Positions 39,784 to 55,500 of a stretch of DNA of 64,000 nucleotides are shown piece by piece. Source of the stretch: Prosopocoilus inquinatus (lineage: Eukaryota > Arthropoda > Insecta > Coleoptera > Lucanidae). Under the pieces are notes generated by a model that saw nothing but the letters and a program-made list of their open reading frames with translations, did no database searches and was not told the origin of the DNA. Both the position numbers and the translations under genes were made by a program. The stretch lies in assembly GCA_036172665.1 (NCBI GenBank), contig JAYKNF010000015.1, positions 372,001 through 436,000 on the forward strand, in the 5' to 3' direction. Within the stretch, counting starts at the first letter, position 1; the number at the start of each line of letters is the position of its first letter.

Positions 39784-42700
39784 TATCTCATATCAGAGTT
39801 ACTGGAGTCCATCGTAACTTGAAATAACATGATAGATAAGTTATTATCGATAAGATACATCACAGGAACAACGCTAATACGTGTTGTTTCGTTCAGAACT
39901 ATTTCCAGCTCCTGCTGCGTCCGAGAACATCGTATCTCACATCACAGTTACTGGAGTCCGTTGAAACGTCAAATAACATAGTAGATAAGTAAGGATCGAT
40001 TAGATACATCACAGGAACAACGCTAATACATGTTGTTTCGTTCAAAACTATTTCCAGTTTCTGCTGCGTCCGAGAACTTCGTATCTCACATCAGAGTTAC
40101 TGGAGTGCATCGTAACGTCAAATAACAAGATAGATATGTAAGGATCGATTAGATACATCACAGGAACAACGCTAATACGTGTAGTTTCGTTCAAAACTAT
40201 TTCCAGCTCCTGTTGAGTCCGAGAACTTCGTATCTCACATCAGAGTTACTGGAGTCCGTTGAAACGTCAATTAACATAGTAGATAAGTAACGATCGATTA
40301 GATACATCACAGGAACAACGCTAATACGTGTTGTTTCGTTCAGAACTATTTCCAGCTCCTGCTGCGTCAGAGAACTTCGTATCTCACATGAGAGTTACTG
40401 GAGTCCATCGTAACGTTAAATAACATGATAGATAAGTAAGGATCGATTAGATACATCTCAGGAACAACGCTAATACGTGTTATTTCGTTCAAAACTATTT
40501 CCAGCTATTGCTGAGTCCGAGAAATTCGTATCTCACATCAGAGTTACTGGAAACCGTTGAAACGTCAAATAACATAGTAGATAAGTAGCGATCGATTAGA
40601 TACATCACAGGAACAACGCTAATACGTGTTGTTTCGTTCAGAACTATTTCCAGCTCCTGCTGCGTCCGAGAACTTCGTATCTCACATCAGAGTTACTGGA
40701 GTACATCGTAACGTTAAATAACATGATAGATAAGTAAGGATCGATTAGATACATCACAGGAACAACGCTAATACGTGTTATTTCGTTCAAAACTATTTCC
40801 AGCTATTGCTGAGTCCGAGAACTTCGTATCTCACATCAGAGTTACCGGAGTGCATCGTAACGTCAAATAACAAGATAGATAAGTAAGGATCGATTAGATA
40901 CATCACAGGAACAACGCTAATACGTGTTTTTTCGTTCAGAACTATTTCCAGCTCCTGCTGCGTCCGAGAACATCGTATCTCACATCAGAGTTACTGGAGT
41001 CCATCGTAACGTTAAATAACATGATAGATAAGTAAGGATCGATTAGATACATCACAGGAACGACGCTAATACCTGTCTTTTCGTTCAAAACTATTTCCAG
41101 CTTCTGCTGCGACCGAGAACTTCATATCTCAAATCAGAGGTACTGGAATCCATCGTAACGTCAAATAACATGATAGATAAGTAAGGATCGATTAGATACA
41201 TCACAGGAACAACGCTAATACTTGTCGTTTCGTTCAAAACTATTTCCAGCTTCTGCTGCGTCCGAAAACTTGGTATCTCACATCAGAGTTACTGGAGTCC
41301 ATCGTAACTTGAAATAACATGATAGATAAGTTATTATCGATAAGATACATCACAGGAACAACGCTAATACGTGTTGTTTCGTTCAGAACTATTTCCAGCT
41401 CCTGCTGCGTCCGAGAACATCGTATTTCACATCACAGTTACTGGAGTCCGTTGAAACGTCAAATAACATAGTAGTTAAGTAAGGATCGATTAGATACATC
41501 ACAGGAACAACGCTAATACATGTTGTTTCGTTCAAAACTATTTCCAGTTTCTGCTGCGTCCGAGAACTTCGTATCTCACATCAGAGTTACTGGAGTGCAT
41601 CGTAACGTCAAATAACAAGATAGATATGTAAGGATCGATTAGATACATCACAGGAACAACGCTAATACGTGTTTTTTCGTTCAAAACTATTTCCAGCTTC
41701 TGCTGCGACCGAGAACTTCGTATCTCACATCAGAGGTACTGGAGTCCATCGTAACGTCAAATAACATGATAGATAAGTAAGGATCGATTAGATACATCAC
41801 AGGAACAACGCTAATACGTGTCGTTTCGTTCAAAACTATTTCCAGCTTCTGCTGCGTCCGAAAACTTGGTATCTCACATCAGAGTTACTGGAGTCCATCG
41901 TAACTTGAAATAACATGATAGATAAGTAAGGATCGATAAGATACATCACAGGAACAACGCTAATACGTGTTGTTTCGTTCAGAACTATTTCCAGCTCCTG
42001 CTGCGTCCGAGAACTTCGTATCTCACATCAGAGTTACTGGAGTCCGTTGAAACGTCAAATAACATAGTAGATAAGTAACGATCGATTAGATACATCACAG
42101 GAACAACGCTAATACGTGTTGTTTCGTTCAGAACTATTTCCAGCTCCTGCTGCGTCAGAGAACTTCGTATCTCACATCAGAGTTAATGGAGTCCATCGTA
42201 ACGTTAAATAACATGATAGATAAGTAAGGATCGATTAGATACATCACAGGAACAACGCTAATACGTGTTATTTCGTTCAAAACTATTTCCAGCTATTGCT
42301 GAGTCCGAGAACTTCGTATCTCACATCAGAGTTACTGGAGTCCGTTGAAACGTCAAATAACATAGTAGATAAGTAGCGATCGATTAGATACATCACAGGA
42401 ACAACGCTAATACGTGTTGTTTCGTTCAGAACTATTTCCAGCTCCTGCTGCGTCCGAGAACTTCGTATCTCACATCAGAGTTACTGGAGTCCATCGTAAC
42501 GTTAAATAACATGATAGATAAGTAAGGATCGATTAGATACATCACAGGAACAACGCTAATACGTGTTGTTTCGTTCAGAACTATTTCCAGCTCCTGTTGA
42601 GTCCGAGAACTTCGTATCTCACATCAGAGTTACTGGAGTCCGTTGAAACGTCAAATAACATAGTAGATAAGTAACGATCGATTAGATACATCACAGGAAC

Positions 42701-43508
42701 AACGCTAATACGTGTTGTTTCGTTCAGAACTATTTCCAGCTCCTGCTGCGTCAGAGAACTTCGTATCTCACATGAGAGTTATTGGAGTCCATCGTAACGT
42801 TAAATAACATGATAGATAAGTAAGGATCGATTAGATACATCACAGGAACAACGCTAATACGTGTTATTTCGTTCAAAACTATTTCCAGCTATTGCTGAGT
42901 CCGAGAAATTCGTATCTCACATCAGAGTTACTGGAAACCGTTGAAACGTCAAATAACATAGTAGATAAGTAAGGATCGATTAGATACATCACAGGAACAA
43001 CGCTAATACGTGTTATTTCGTTCAAAACTATTTCCAGCTATTGCTGAGTCCGAGAACTTCGTATCTCACATCAGAGTTACTGGAGTGCATCGTAACGTCA
43101 AATAACAAGATAGATAAGTAAGGATCGATTAGATACATCACAGGAACAACGCTAATACGTGTTTTTTCGTTCAGAACTATTTCCAGCTCCTGCTGCGTCC
43201 GAGAACATCGTATCTCACATCAGAGTTACTGGAGTCCATCGTAACGTTAAATAACATGATAGATAAGTAAGGATCGATTAGATACATCACAGGAACGACG
43301 CTAATACGTGTCTTTTCGTTCAAAACTATTTCCAGCTTCTGCTGCGACCGAGAACTTCATATCTCACATCAGAGGTACTGGAGTCCATCGTAACGTCAAA
43401 TAACATGATAGATAAGTAAGGATCGATTAGATACATCACAGGAACAACGCTAATACGTGTCGTTTCGTTCAAAACTATTTCCAGCTTCTGCTGCGTCCGA
43501 AAACTTGG
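39784..43508. repeat. Shifted second copy of 33228-36952 (offset 44 monomers, 6556 bp)
   Basis: The order and private markers of partial copy 3 are repeated: CTCATATCAG (39784), GTCAATTAAC, CATCTCAGG, GAGTACATCG, GTTACCGG (C at 40846 matching 34290), the second tetramer at 41125, GCGTCAGAG with TTATTGG, and the intact a-d junction at 43211-43508. One difference seen is C at 41899 where 35343 has A. The copy stops matching after 43459, before the CAGAGGAAC and CGTACCTC changes of 37030-37110. Confidence 0.8.
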
Positions 43509-43587
43509 TATCTCACATCAGAGTTACTGGAGTCCATCGTAACTTGAAATAACATGATAGATAAGTTATTATCGATAAGATACATCA
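43460..43587. repeat. Crossover interval into the 117-monomer duplication
   Basis: The monomer at 43360 is d-type with GGAGTCC and ACGTGTCG, as at 36804. The e monomer at 43509 fits both sources. From 43587 the sequence has CATCACAGG and then CGTATTTCAC (43658) and AGTAGTTAAG, matching the second tetramer of the 58-monomer HOR (26225) and not 37102. The switch therefore lies within this interval. Confidence 0.65.
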
Positions 43588-46500
43588 CAGGAACAACGCT
43601 AATACGTGTTGTTTCGTTCAGAACTATTTCCAGCTCCTGCTGCGTCCGAGAACATCGTATTTCACATCACAGTTACTGGAGTCCGTTGAAACGTCAAATA
43701 ACATAGTAGTTAAGTAAGGATCGATTAGATACATCACAGGAACAACGCTAATACATGTTGTTTCGTTCAAAACTATTTCCAGTTTCTGCTGCGTCCGAGA
43801 ACTTCGTATCTCACATCAGAGTTACTGGAGTGCATCGTAACGTCAAATAACAAGATAGATATGTAAGGATCGATTAGATACATCACAGGAACAACGCTAA
43901 TACGTGTTTTTTCGTTCAAAACTATTTCCAGCTTCTGCTGCGACCGAGAACTTCGTATCTCACATCAGAGGTACTGGAGTCCATCGTAACGTCAAATAAC
44001 ATGATAGATAAGTAAGGATCGATTAGATACATCACAGGAACAACGCTAATACGTGTCGTTTCGTTCAAAACTATTTCCAGCTTCTGCTGCGTCCGAAAAC
44101 TTGGTATCTCACATCAGAGTTACTGGAGTCCATCGTAACTTGAAATAACATGATAGATAAGTAAGGATCGATAAGATACATCACAGGAACAACGCTAATA
44201 CGTGTTGTTTCGTTCAGAACTATTTCCAGCTCCTGCTGCGTCCGAGAACTTCGTATCTCACATCAGAGTTACTGGAGTCCGTTGAAACGTCAAATAACAT
44301 AGTAGATAAGTAACGATCGATTAGATACATCACAGGAACAACGCTAATACGTGTTGTTTCGTTCAGAACTATTTCCAGCTCCTGCTGCGTCAGAGAACTT
44401 CGTATCTCACATCAGAGTTAATGGAGTCCATCGTAACGTTAAATAACATGATAGATAAGTAAGGATCGATTAGATACATCACAGGAACAACGCTAATACG
44501 TGTTATTTCGTTCAAAACTATTTCCAGCTATTGCTGAGTCCGAGAACTTCGTATCTCACATCAGAGTTACTGGAGTCCGTTGAAACGTCAAATAACATAG
44601 TAGATAAGTAGCGATCGATTAGATACATCACAGGAACAACGCTAATACGTGTTGTTTCGTTCAGAACTATTTCCAGCTCCTGCTGCGTCCGAGAACTTCG
44701 TATCTCACATCAGAGTTACTGGAGTCCATCGTAACGTTAAATAACATGATAGATAAGTAAGGATCGATTAGATACATCACAGGAACAACGCTAATACGTG
44801 TTGTTTCGTTCAGAACTATTTCCAGCTCCTGTTGAGTCCGAGAACTTCGTATCTCACATCAGAGTTACTGGAGTCCGTTGAAACGTCAAATAACATAGTA
44901 GATAAGTAACGACCGATTAGATACATCACAGGAACAACGCTAATACGTGTTGTTTCGTTCAGAACTATTTCCAGCTCCTGCTGCGTCCGAGAACTTCGTA
45001 TCTCACATCAGAGTTACTGGAGTCCATCGTAACGTTAAATAATATGATAGATAAGTAAGGATCGATTAGATACATCACAGGAACAACGCTAATACGTGTT
45101 ATTTCGTTCAAAACTATTTCCAGCTATTGCTGAGTCCGAGAACTTCGTATCTCACATCAGAGTTACTGGAGTGCATCGTAACGTCAAATAACAAGATAGA
45201 TAAGTAAGGATCGATTAGATACATCACAGGAACAACGCTAATACGTGTTTTTTCGTTCAGAACTATTTCCAGCCCCTGCTGCGTCCGAGAACATCGTATC
45301 TCACATCAGAGTTACTGGAGTCCATCGTAACGTTAAATAACATGATAGATAAGTAAGAATCGATTAGATACATCACAGGAACGACGCTAATACGTGTCTT
45401 TTCGTTCAAAACTATTTCCAGCTTCTGCTGCGACCGAGAACTTCATATCTCACATCAGAGGTACTGGAGTCCATCGTAACGTCAAATAACATGATAGATA
45501 AGTAAGGATCGATTAGATACATCACAGGAACAACGCTAATACGTGTCGTTTCGTTCAAAACTATTTCCAGCTTCTGCTGCGTCCGAAAACTTGGTATCTC
45601 ATATCAGAGTTACTGGAGTCCATCGTAACTTGAAATAACATGATAGATAAGTTATTATCGATAAGATACATCACAGGAACAACGCTAATACGTGTTGTTT
45701 CGTTCAGAACTATTTCCAGCTCCTGCTGCGTCCGAGAACATCGTATCTCACATCACAGTTACTGGAGTCCGTTGAAACGTCAAATAACATAGTAGATAAG
45801 TAAGGATCGATTAGATACATCACAGGAACAACGCTAATACATGTTGTTTCGTTCAAAACTATTTCCAGTTTCTGCTGCGTCCGAGAACTTCGTATCTCAC
45901 ATCAGAGTTACTGGAGTGCATCGTAACGTCAAATAACAAGATAGATATGTAAGGATCGATTAGATACATCACAGGAACAACGCTAATACGTGTAGTTTCG
46001 TTCAAAACTATTTCCAGCTCCTGTTGAGTCCGAGAACTTCGTATCTCACATCAGAGTTACTGGAGTCCGTTGAAACGTCAATTAACATAGTAGATAAGTA
46101 ACGATCGATTAGATACATCACAGGAACAACGCTAATACGTGTTGTTTCGTTCAGAACTATTTCCAGCTCCTGCTGCGTCAGAGAACTTCGTATCTCACAT
46201 GAGAGTTACTGGAGTCCATCGTAACGTTAAATAACATGATAGATAAGTAAGGATCGATTAGATACATCTCAGGAACAACGCTAATACGTGTTATTTCGTT
46301 CAAAACTATTTCCAGCTATTGCTGAGTCCGAGAAATTCGTATCTCACATCAGAGTTACTGGAAACCGTTGAAACGTCAAATAACATAGTAGATAAGTAGC
46401 GATCGATTAGATACATCACAGGAACAACGCTAATACGTGTTGTTTCGTTCAGAACTATTTCCAGCTCCTGCTGCGTCCGAGAACTTCGTATCTCACATCA

Positions 46501-49500
46501 GAGTTACTGGAGTACATCGTAACGTTAAATAACATGATAGATAAGTAAGGATCGATTAGATACATCACAGGAACAACGCTAATACGTGTTATTTCGTTCA
46601 AAACTATTTCCAGCTATTGCTGAGTCCGAGAACTTCGTATCTCACATCAGAGTTACTGGAGTGCATCGTAACGTCAAATAACAAGATAGATAAGTAAGGA
46701 TCGATTAGATACATCACAGGAACAACGCTAATACGTGTTTTTTCGTTCAGAACTATTTCCAGCTCCTGCTGCGTCCGAGAACATCGTATCTCACATCAGA
46801 GATACTGGAGTCCATCGTAACGTTAAATAACATGATAGATAAGTAAGGATCGATTAGATACATCACAGGAACGACGCTAATACCTGTCTTTTCGTTCAAA
46901 ACTATTTCCAGCTTCTGCTGCGACCGAGAACTTCATATCTCAAATCAGAGGTACTGGAATCCATCGTAACGTCAAATAACATGATAGATAAGTAAGGATC
47001 GATTAGATACATCACAGGAACAACGCTAATACTTGTCGTTTCGTTCAAAACTATTTCCAGCTTCTGCTGCGTCCGAAAACTTGGTATCTCACATCAGAGT
47101 TACTGGAGTCCATCGTAACTTGAAATAACATGATAGATAAGTTATTATCGATAAGATACATCACAGGAACAACGCTAATACGTGTTGTTTCGTTCAGAAC
47201 TATTTCCAGCTCCTGCTGCGTCCGAGAACATCGTATTTCACATCACAGTTACTGGAGTCCGTTGAAACGTCAAATAACATAGTAGTTAAGTAAGGATCGA
47301 TTAGATACATCACAGGAACAACGCTAATACATGTTGTTTCGTTCAAAACTATTTCCAGTTTCTGCTGCGTCCGAGAACTTCGTATCTCACATCAGAGTTA
47401 CTGGAGTGCATCGTAACGTCAAATAACAAGATAGATATGTAAGGATCGATTAGATACATCACAGGAACAACGCTAATACGTGTTTTTTCGTTCAAAACTA
47501 TTTCCAGCTTCTGCTGCGACCGAGAACTTCGTATCTCACATCAGAGGTACTGGAGTCCATCGTAACGTCAAATAACATGATAGATAAGTAAGGATCGATT
47601 AGATACATCACAGGAACAACGCTAATACGTGTCGTTTCGTTCAAAACTATTTCCAGCTTCTGCTGCGTCCGAAAACTTGGTATCTCACATCAGAGTTACT
47701 GGAGTCCATCGTAACTTGAAATAACATGATAGATAAGTAAGGATCGATAAGATACATCACAGGAACAACGCTAATACGTGTTGTTTCGTTCAGAACTATT
47801 TCCAGCTCCTGCTGCGTCCGAGAACTTCGTATCTCACATCAGAGTTACTGGAGTCCGTTGAAACGTCAAATAACATAGTAGATAAGTAACGATCGATTAG
47901 ATACATCACAGGAACAACGCTAATACGTGTTGTTTCGTTCAGAACTATTTCCAGCTCCTGCTGCGTCAGAGAACTTCGTATCTCACATCAGAGTTAATGG
48001 AGTCCATCGTAACGTTAAATAACATGATAGATAAGTAAGGATCGATTAGATACATCACAGGAACAACGCTAATACGTGTTATTTCGTTCAAAACTATTTC
48101 CAGCTATTGCTGAGTCCGAGAACTTCGTATCTCACATCAGAGTTACTGGAGTCCGTTGAAACGTCAAATAACATAGTAGATAAGTAGCGATCGATTAGAT
48201 ACATCACAGGAACAACGCTAATACGTGTTGTTTCGTTCAGAACTATTTCCAGCTCCTGCTGCGTCCGAGAACTTCGTATCTCACATCAGAGTTACTGGAG
48301 TCCATCGTAACGTTAAATAACATGATAGATAAGTAAGGATCGATTAGATACATCACAGGAACAACGCTAATACGTGTTGTTTCGTTCAGAACTATTTCCA
48401 GCTCCTGTTGAGTCCGAGAACTTCGTATCTCACATCAGAGTTACTGGAGTCCGTTGAAACGTCAAATAACATAGTAGATAAGTAACGATCGATTAGATAC
48501 ATCACAGGAACAACGCTAATACGTGTTGTTTCGTTCAGAACTATTTCCAGCTCCTGCTGCGTTAGAGAACTTCGTATCTCACATGAGAGTTATTGGAGTC
48601 CATCGTAACGTTAAATAACATGATAGATAAGTAAGGATCGATTAGATACATCACAGGAACAACGCTAATACGTGTTATTTCGTTCAAAACTATTTCCAGC
48701 TATTGCTGAGTCCGAGAAATTCGTATCTCACATCAGAGTTACTGGAAACCGTTGAAACGTCAAATAACATAGTAGATAAGTAAGGATCGATTAGATACAT
48801 CACAGGAACAACGCTAATACGTGTTATTTCGTTCAAAACTATTTCCAGCTATTGCTGAGTCCGAGAACTTCGTATCTCACATCAGAGTTACTGGAGTGCA
48901 TCGTAACGTCAAATAACAAGATAGATAAGTAAGGATCGATTAGATACATCACAGGAACAACGCTAATACGTGTTTTTTCGTTCAGAACTATTTCCAGCTC
49001 CTGCTGCGTCCGAGAACATCGTATCTCACATCAGAGTTACTGGAGTCCATCGTAACGTTAAATAACATGATAGATAAGTAAGGATCGATTAGATACATCA
49101 CAGGAACAACGCTAATACGTGTCGTTTCGTTCAAAACTATTTCCAGCTTCTGCTGCGTCCGAAAACTTGGTATCTCACATCAGAGTTACTGGAGTCCATC
49201 GTAACTTGAAATAACATGATAGATAAGTAAGGATCGATAAGATACATCACAGGAACAACGCTAATACGTGTTGTTTCGTTCAGAACTATTTCCAGCTCCT
49301 GCTGCGTCCGAGAACTTCGTATTTCACATCAGAGTTACTGGAGTCCGTTGAAACGTCAAATAACATAGTAGATAAGTAACGATCGATTAGATACATCACA
49401 GGAACAACGCTAATACGTGTTGTTTCGTTCAGAACAATTTCCAGCTCCTGCTGCGTCAGAGAACTTCGTATCTCACATCAGAGTTAATGGAGTCCATCGT

Positions 49501-52500
49501 AACGTTAAATAACATGATAGATAAGTAAGGATCGATTAGATACATCACAGGAACAACGCTAATACGTGTTATTTCGTTCAAAACTATTTCCAGCTATTGC
49601 TGAGTCCGAGAACTTCGTATCTCACATCAGAGTTACTGGAGTCCGTTGAAACGTCAAATAACATAGTAGATAAGTAGCGATCGATTAGATACATCACAGG
49701 AACAACGCTAATACGTGTTGTTTCGTTCAGAACTATTTCCAGCTCCTGCTGCGTCCGAGAACTTCGTATCTCACATCAGAGTTACTGGAGTCCATCGTAA
49801 CGTTAAATAACATGATAGATAAGTAAGGATCGATTAGATACATCACAGGAACAACGCTAATACGTGTTGTTTCGTTCAGAACTATTTCCAGCTCCTGTTG
49901 AGTCCGAGAACTTCGTATCTCACATCAGAGTTACTGGAGTCCGTTGAAACGTCAAATAACATAGTAGATAAGTAACGACCGATTAGATACATCACAGGAA
50001 CAACGCTAATACGTGTTGTTTCGTTCAGAACTATTTCCAGCTCCTGCTGCGTCCGAGAACTTCGTATCTCACATCAGAGTTACTGGAGTCCATCGTAACG
50101 TTAAATAATATGATAGATAAGTAAGGATCGATTAGATACATCACAGGAACAACGCTAATACGTGTTATTTCGTTCAAAACTATTTCCAGCTATTGCTGAG
50201 TCCGAGAACTTCGTATCTCACATCAGAGTTACTGGAGTGCATCGTAACGTCAAATAACAAGATAGATAAGTAAGGATCGATTAGATACATCACAGGAACA
50301 ACGCTAATACGTGTTTTTTCGTTCAGAACTATTTCCAGCCCCTGCTGCGTCCGAGAACATCGTATCTCACATCAGAGTTACTGGAGTCCATCGTAACGTT
50401 AAATAACATGATAGATAAGTAAGAATCGATTAGATACATCACAGGAACGACGCTAATACGTGTCTTTTCGTTCAAAACTATTTCCAGCTTCTGCTGCGAC
50501 CGAGAACTTCATATCTCACATCAGAGGTACTGGAGTCCATCGTAACGTCAAATAACATGATAGATAAGTAAGGATCGATTAGATACATCACAGGAACAAC
50601 GCTAATACGTGTCGTTTCGTTCAAAACTATTTCCAGCTTCTGCTGCGTCCGAAAACTTGGTATCTCATATCAGAGTTACTGGAGTCCATCGTAACTTGAA
50701 ATAACATGATAGATAAGTTATTATCGATAAGATACATCACAGGAACAACGCTAATACGTGTTGTTTCGTTCAGAACTATTTCCAGCTCCTGCTGCGTCCG
50801 AGAACATCGTATCTCACATCACAGTTACTGGAGTCCGTTGAAACGTCAAATAACATAGTAGATAAGTAAGGATCGATTAGATACATCACAGGAACAACGC
50901 TAATACATGTTGTTTCGTTCAAAACTATTTCCAGTTTCTGCTGCGTCCGAGAACTTCGTATCTCACATCAGAGTTACTGGAGTGCATCGTAACGTCAAAT
51001 AACAAGATAGATATGTAAGGATCGATTAGATACATCACAGGAACAACGCTAATACGTGTAGTTTCGTTCAAAACTATTTCCAGCTCCTGTTGAGTCCGAG
51101 AACTTCGTATCTCACATCAGAGTTACTGGAGTCCGTTGAAACGTCAATTAACATAGTAGATAAGTAACGATCGATTAGATACATCACAGGAACAACGCTA
51201 ATACGTGTTGTTTCGTTCAGAACTATTTCCAGCTCCTGCTGCGTCAGAGAACTTCGTATCTCACATGAGAGTTACTGGAGTCCATCGTAACGTTAAATAA
51301 CATGATAGATAAGTAAGGATCGATTAGATACATCTCAGGAACAACGCTAATACGTGTTATTTCGTTCAAAACTATTTCCAGCTATTGCTGAGTCCGAGAA
51401 ATTCGTATCTCACATCAGAGTTACTGGAAACCGTTGAAACGTCAAATAACATAGTAGATAAGTAGCGATCGATTAGATACATCACAGGAACAACGCTAAT
51501 ACGTGTTGTTTCGTTCAGAACTATTTCCAGCTCCTGCTGCGTCCGAGAACTTCGTATCTCACATCAGAGTTACTGGAGTACATCGTAACGTTAAATAACA
51601 TGATAGATAAGTAAGGATCGATTAGATACATCACAGGAACAACGCTAATACGTGTTATTTCGTTCAAAACTATTTCCAGCTATTGCTGAGTCCGAGAACT
51701 TCGTATCTCACATCAGAGTTACCGGAGTGCATCGTAACGTCAAATAACAAGATAGATAAGTAAGGATCGATTAGATACATCACAGGAACAACGCTAATAC
51801 GTGTTTTTTCGTTCAGAACTATTTCCAGCTCCTGCTGCGTCCGAGAACATCGTATCTCACATCAGAGTTACTGGAGTCCATCGTAACGTTAAATAACATG
51901 ATAGATAAGTAAGGATCGATTAGATACATCACAGGAACGACGCTAATACCTGTCTTTTCGTTCAAAACTATTTCCAGCTTCTGCTGCGACCGAGAACTTC
52001 ATATCTCAAATCAGAGGTACTGGAATCCATCGTAACGTCAAATAACATGATAGATAAGTAAGGATCGATTAGATACATCACAGGAACAACGCTAATACTT
52101 GTCGTTTCGTTCAAAACTATTTCCAGCTTCTGCTGCGTCCGAAAACTTGGTATCTCACATCAGAGTTACTGGAGTCCATCGTAACTTGAAATAACATGAT
52201 AGATAAGTTATTATCGATAAGATACATCACAGGAACAACGCTAATACGTGTTGTTTCGTTCAGAACTATTTCCAGCTCCTGCTGCGTCCGAGAACATCGT
52301 ATTTCACATCACAGTTACTGGAGTCCGTTGAAACGTCAAATAACATAGTAGTTAAGTAAGGATCGATTAGATACATCACAGGAACAACGCTAATACATGT
52401 TGTTTCGTTCAAAACTATTTCCAGTTTCTGCTGCGTCCGAGAACTTCGTATCTCACATCAGAGTTACTGGAGTGCATCGTAACGTCAAATAACAAGATAG

Positions 52501-55500
52501 ATATGTAAGGATCGATTAGATACATCACAGGAACAACGCTAATACGTGTTTTTTCGTTCAAAACTATTTCCAGCTTCTGCTGCGACCGAGAACTTCGTAT
52601 CTCACATCAGAGGTACTGGAGTCCATCGTAACGTCAAATAACATGATAGATAAGTAAGGATCGATTAGATACATCACAGGAACAACGCTAATACGTGTCG
52701 TTTCGTTCAAAACTATTTCCAGCTTCTGCTGCGTCCGAAAACTTGGTATCTCACATCAGAGTTACTGGAGTCCATAGTAACTTGAAATAACATGATAGAT
52801 AAGTAAGGATCGATAAGATACATCACAGGAACAACGCTAATACGTGTTGTTTCGTTCAGAACTATTTCCAGCTCCTGCTGCGTCCGAGAACTTCGTATCT
52901 CACATCAGAGTTACTGGAGTCCGTTGAAACGTCAAATAACATAGTAGATAAGTAACGATCGATTAGATACATCACAGGAACAACGCTAATACGTGTTGTT
53001 TCGTTCAGAACTATTTCCAGCTCCTGCTGCGTCAGAGAACTTCGTATCTCACATCAGAGTTAATGGAGTCCATCGTAACGTTAAATAACATGATAGATAA
53101 GTAAGGATCGATTAGATACATCACAGGAACAACGCTAATACGTGTTATTTCGTTCAAAACTATTTCCAGCTATTGCTGAGTCCGAGAACTTCGTATCTCA
53201 CATCAGAGTTACTGGAGTCCGTTGAAACGTCAAATAACATAGTAGATAAGTAGCGATCGATTAGATACATCACAGGAACAACGCTAATACGTGTTGTTTC
53301 GTTCAGAACTATTTCCAGCTCCTGCTGCGTCCGAGAACTTCGTATCTCACATCAGAGTTACTGGAGTCCATCGTAACGTTAAATAATATGATAGATAAGT
53401 AAGGATCGATTAGATACATCACAGGAACAACGCTAATACGTGTTGTTTCGTTCAGAACTATTTCCAGCTCCTGTTGAGTCCGAGAACTTCGTATCTCACA
53501 TCAGAGTTACTGGAGTCCGTTGAAACGTCAAATAACATAGTAGATAAGTAACGATCGATTAGATACATCACAGGAACAACGCTAATACGTGTTGTTTCGT
53601 TCAGAACTATTTCCAGCTCCTGCTGCGTCAGAGAACTTCGTATCTCACATGAGAGTTATTGGAGTCCATCGTAACGTTAAATAACATGATAGATAAGTAA
53701 GGATCGATTAGATACATCACAGGAACAACGCTAATACGTGTTATTTCGTTCAAAACTATTTCCAGCTATTGCTGAGTCCGAGAAATTCGTATCTCACATC
53801 AGAGTTACTGGAAACCGTTGAAACGTCAAATAACATAGTAGATAAGTAAGGATCGATTAGATACATCACAGGAACAACGCTAATACGTGTTATTTCGTTC
53901 AAAACTATTTCCAGCTATTGCTGAGTCCGAGAACTTCGTATCTCACATCAGAGTTACTGGAGTGCATCGTAACGTCAAATAACAAGATAGATAAGTAAGG
54001 ATCGATTAGATACATCACAGGAACAACGCTAATACGTGTTTTTTCGTTCAGAACTATTTCCAGCTCCTGCTGCGTCCGAGAACATCGTATCTCACATCAG
54101 AGTTACTGGAGTCCATCGTAACGTTAAATAACATGATAGATAAGTAAGGATCGATTAGATACATCACAGGAACGACGCTAATACGTGTCTTTTCGTTCAA
54201 AACTATTTCCAGCTTCTGCTGCGACCGAGAACTTCATATCTCACATCAGAGGTACTGGAGTCCATCGTAACGTCAAATAACATGATAGATAAGTAAGGAT
54301 CGATTAGATACATCACAGGAACAACGCTAATACGTGTCGTTTCGTTCAAAACTATTTCCAGCTTCTGCTGCGTCCGAAAACTTGGTATCTCACATCAGAG
54401 TTACTGGAGTCCATCGTAACTTGAAATAACATGATAGATAAGTTATTATCGATAAGATACATCAGAGGAACAACGCTAATACGTGTTGTTTCGTTCAGAA
54501 CTATTTCCAGCTCCTGCTGCGTCCGAGAACATCGTACCTCACATCACAGTTACTGGAGTCCGTTGAAACGTCAAATAACATAGTAGATAAGTAAGGATCG
54601 ATTAGATACATCACAGGAACAACGCTAATACATGTTGTTTCGTTCAAAACTATTTCCAGTTTCTGCTGCGTCCGAGAACTTCGTATCTCACATCAGAATT
54701 ACTGGAGTGCATCGTAACGTCAAATAACAAGATAGATATGTAAGGATCGATTAGATACATCACAGGAACAACGCTAATACGTGTTTTTTCGTTCAAAACT
54801 ATTTCCAGCTTCTGCTGCGACCGAGAACTTCGTATCTCACATCAGAGGTACCGGAGTCCATCGTAACGTCAAATAACATGATAGATAAGTAAGGATCGAT
54901 TAGATACATCACAGGAACAACGCTAATACGTGTCGTTTCGTTCAAAACTATTTCCAGCATCTGCTGCGTCTGAAAACTTCGTATCTCAAATCAGAGTTAC
55001 TGGAGTCCATCGTAACTTGAAATAACATGATAGATAAGTAAAGATCGATAAGATACATCACAGGAACAACGCTAATACGTGTTGTTTCGTTCAGAACTAT
55101 TTCCAGCTCCTGCTGCGTCAGAGAACTTCGTATCTCACATCAGAGTTACTGGAATCCATCGTAACGTTAAATAACATGATAGATAAGTAAGGATCGATTA
55201 GATACATCACAGGAACAACGCTAATACGTGTAGTTTCGTTCAAAACTATTTCCAGCTCCTGTTGAGTCCGAGAACTTCGTATCTCACATCAGAGTTACTG
55301 GAGTCCGTTGAAACGTCAAATAACATAGTAGATAAGTAACGATCGATTAGATACATCACAGGAACAACGCTAATACGTGTTGTTTCGTTCAGAACTATTT
55401 CCAGCTAATGCTGCGTCAGAGAACTTCGTATCTCACATGAGAGTTACTGGAGTCCATCGTAACGTTAAATAACATGATAGATAAGTAAGGATCGATTAGA

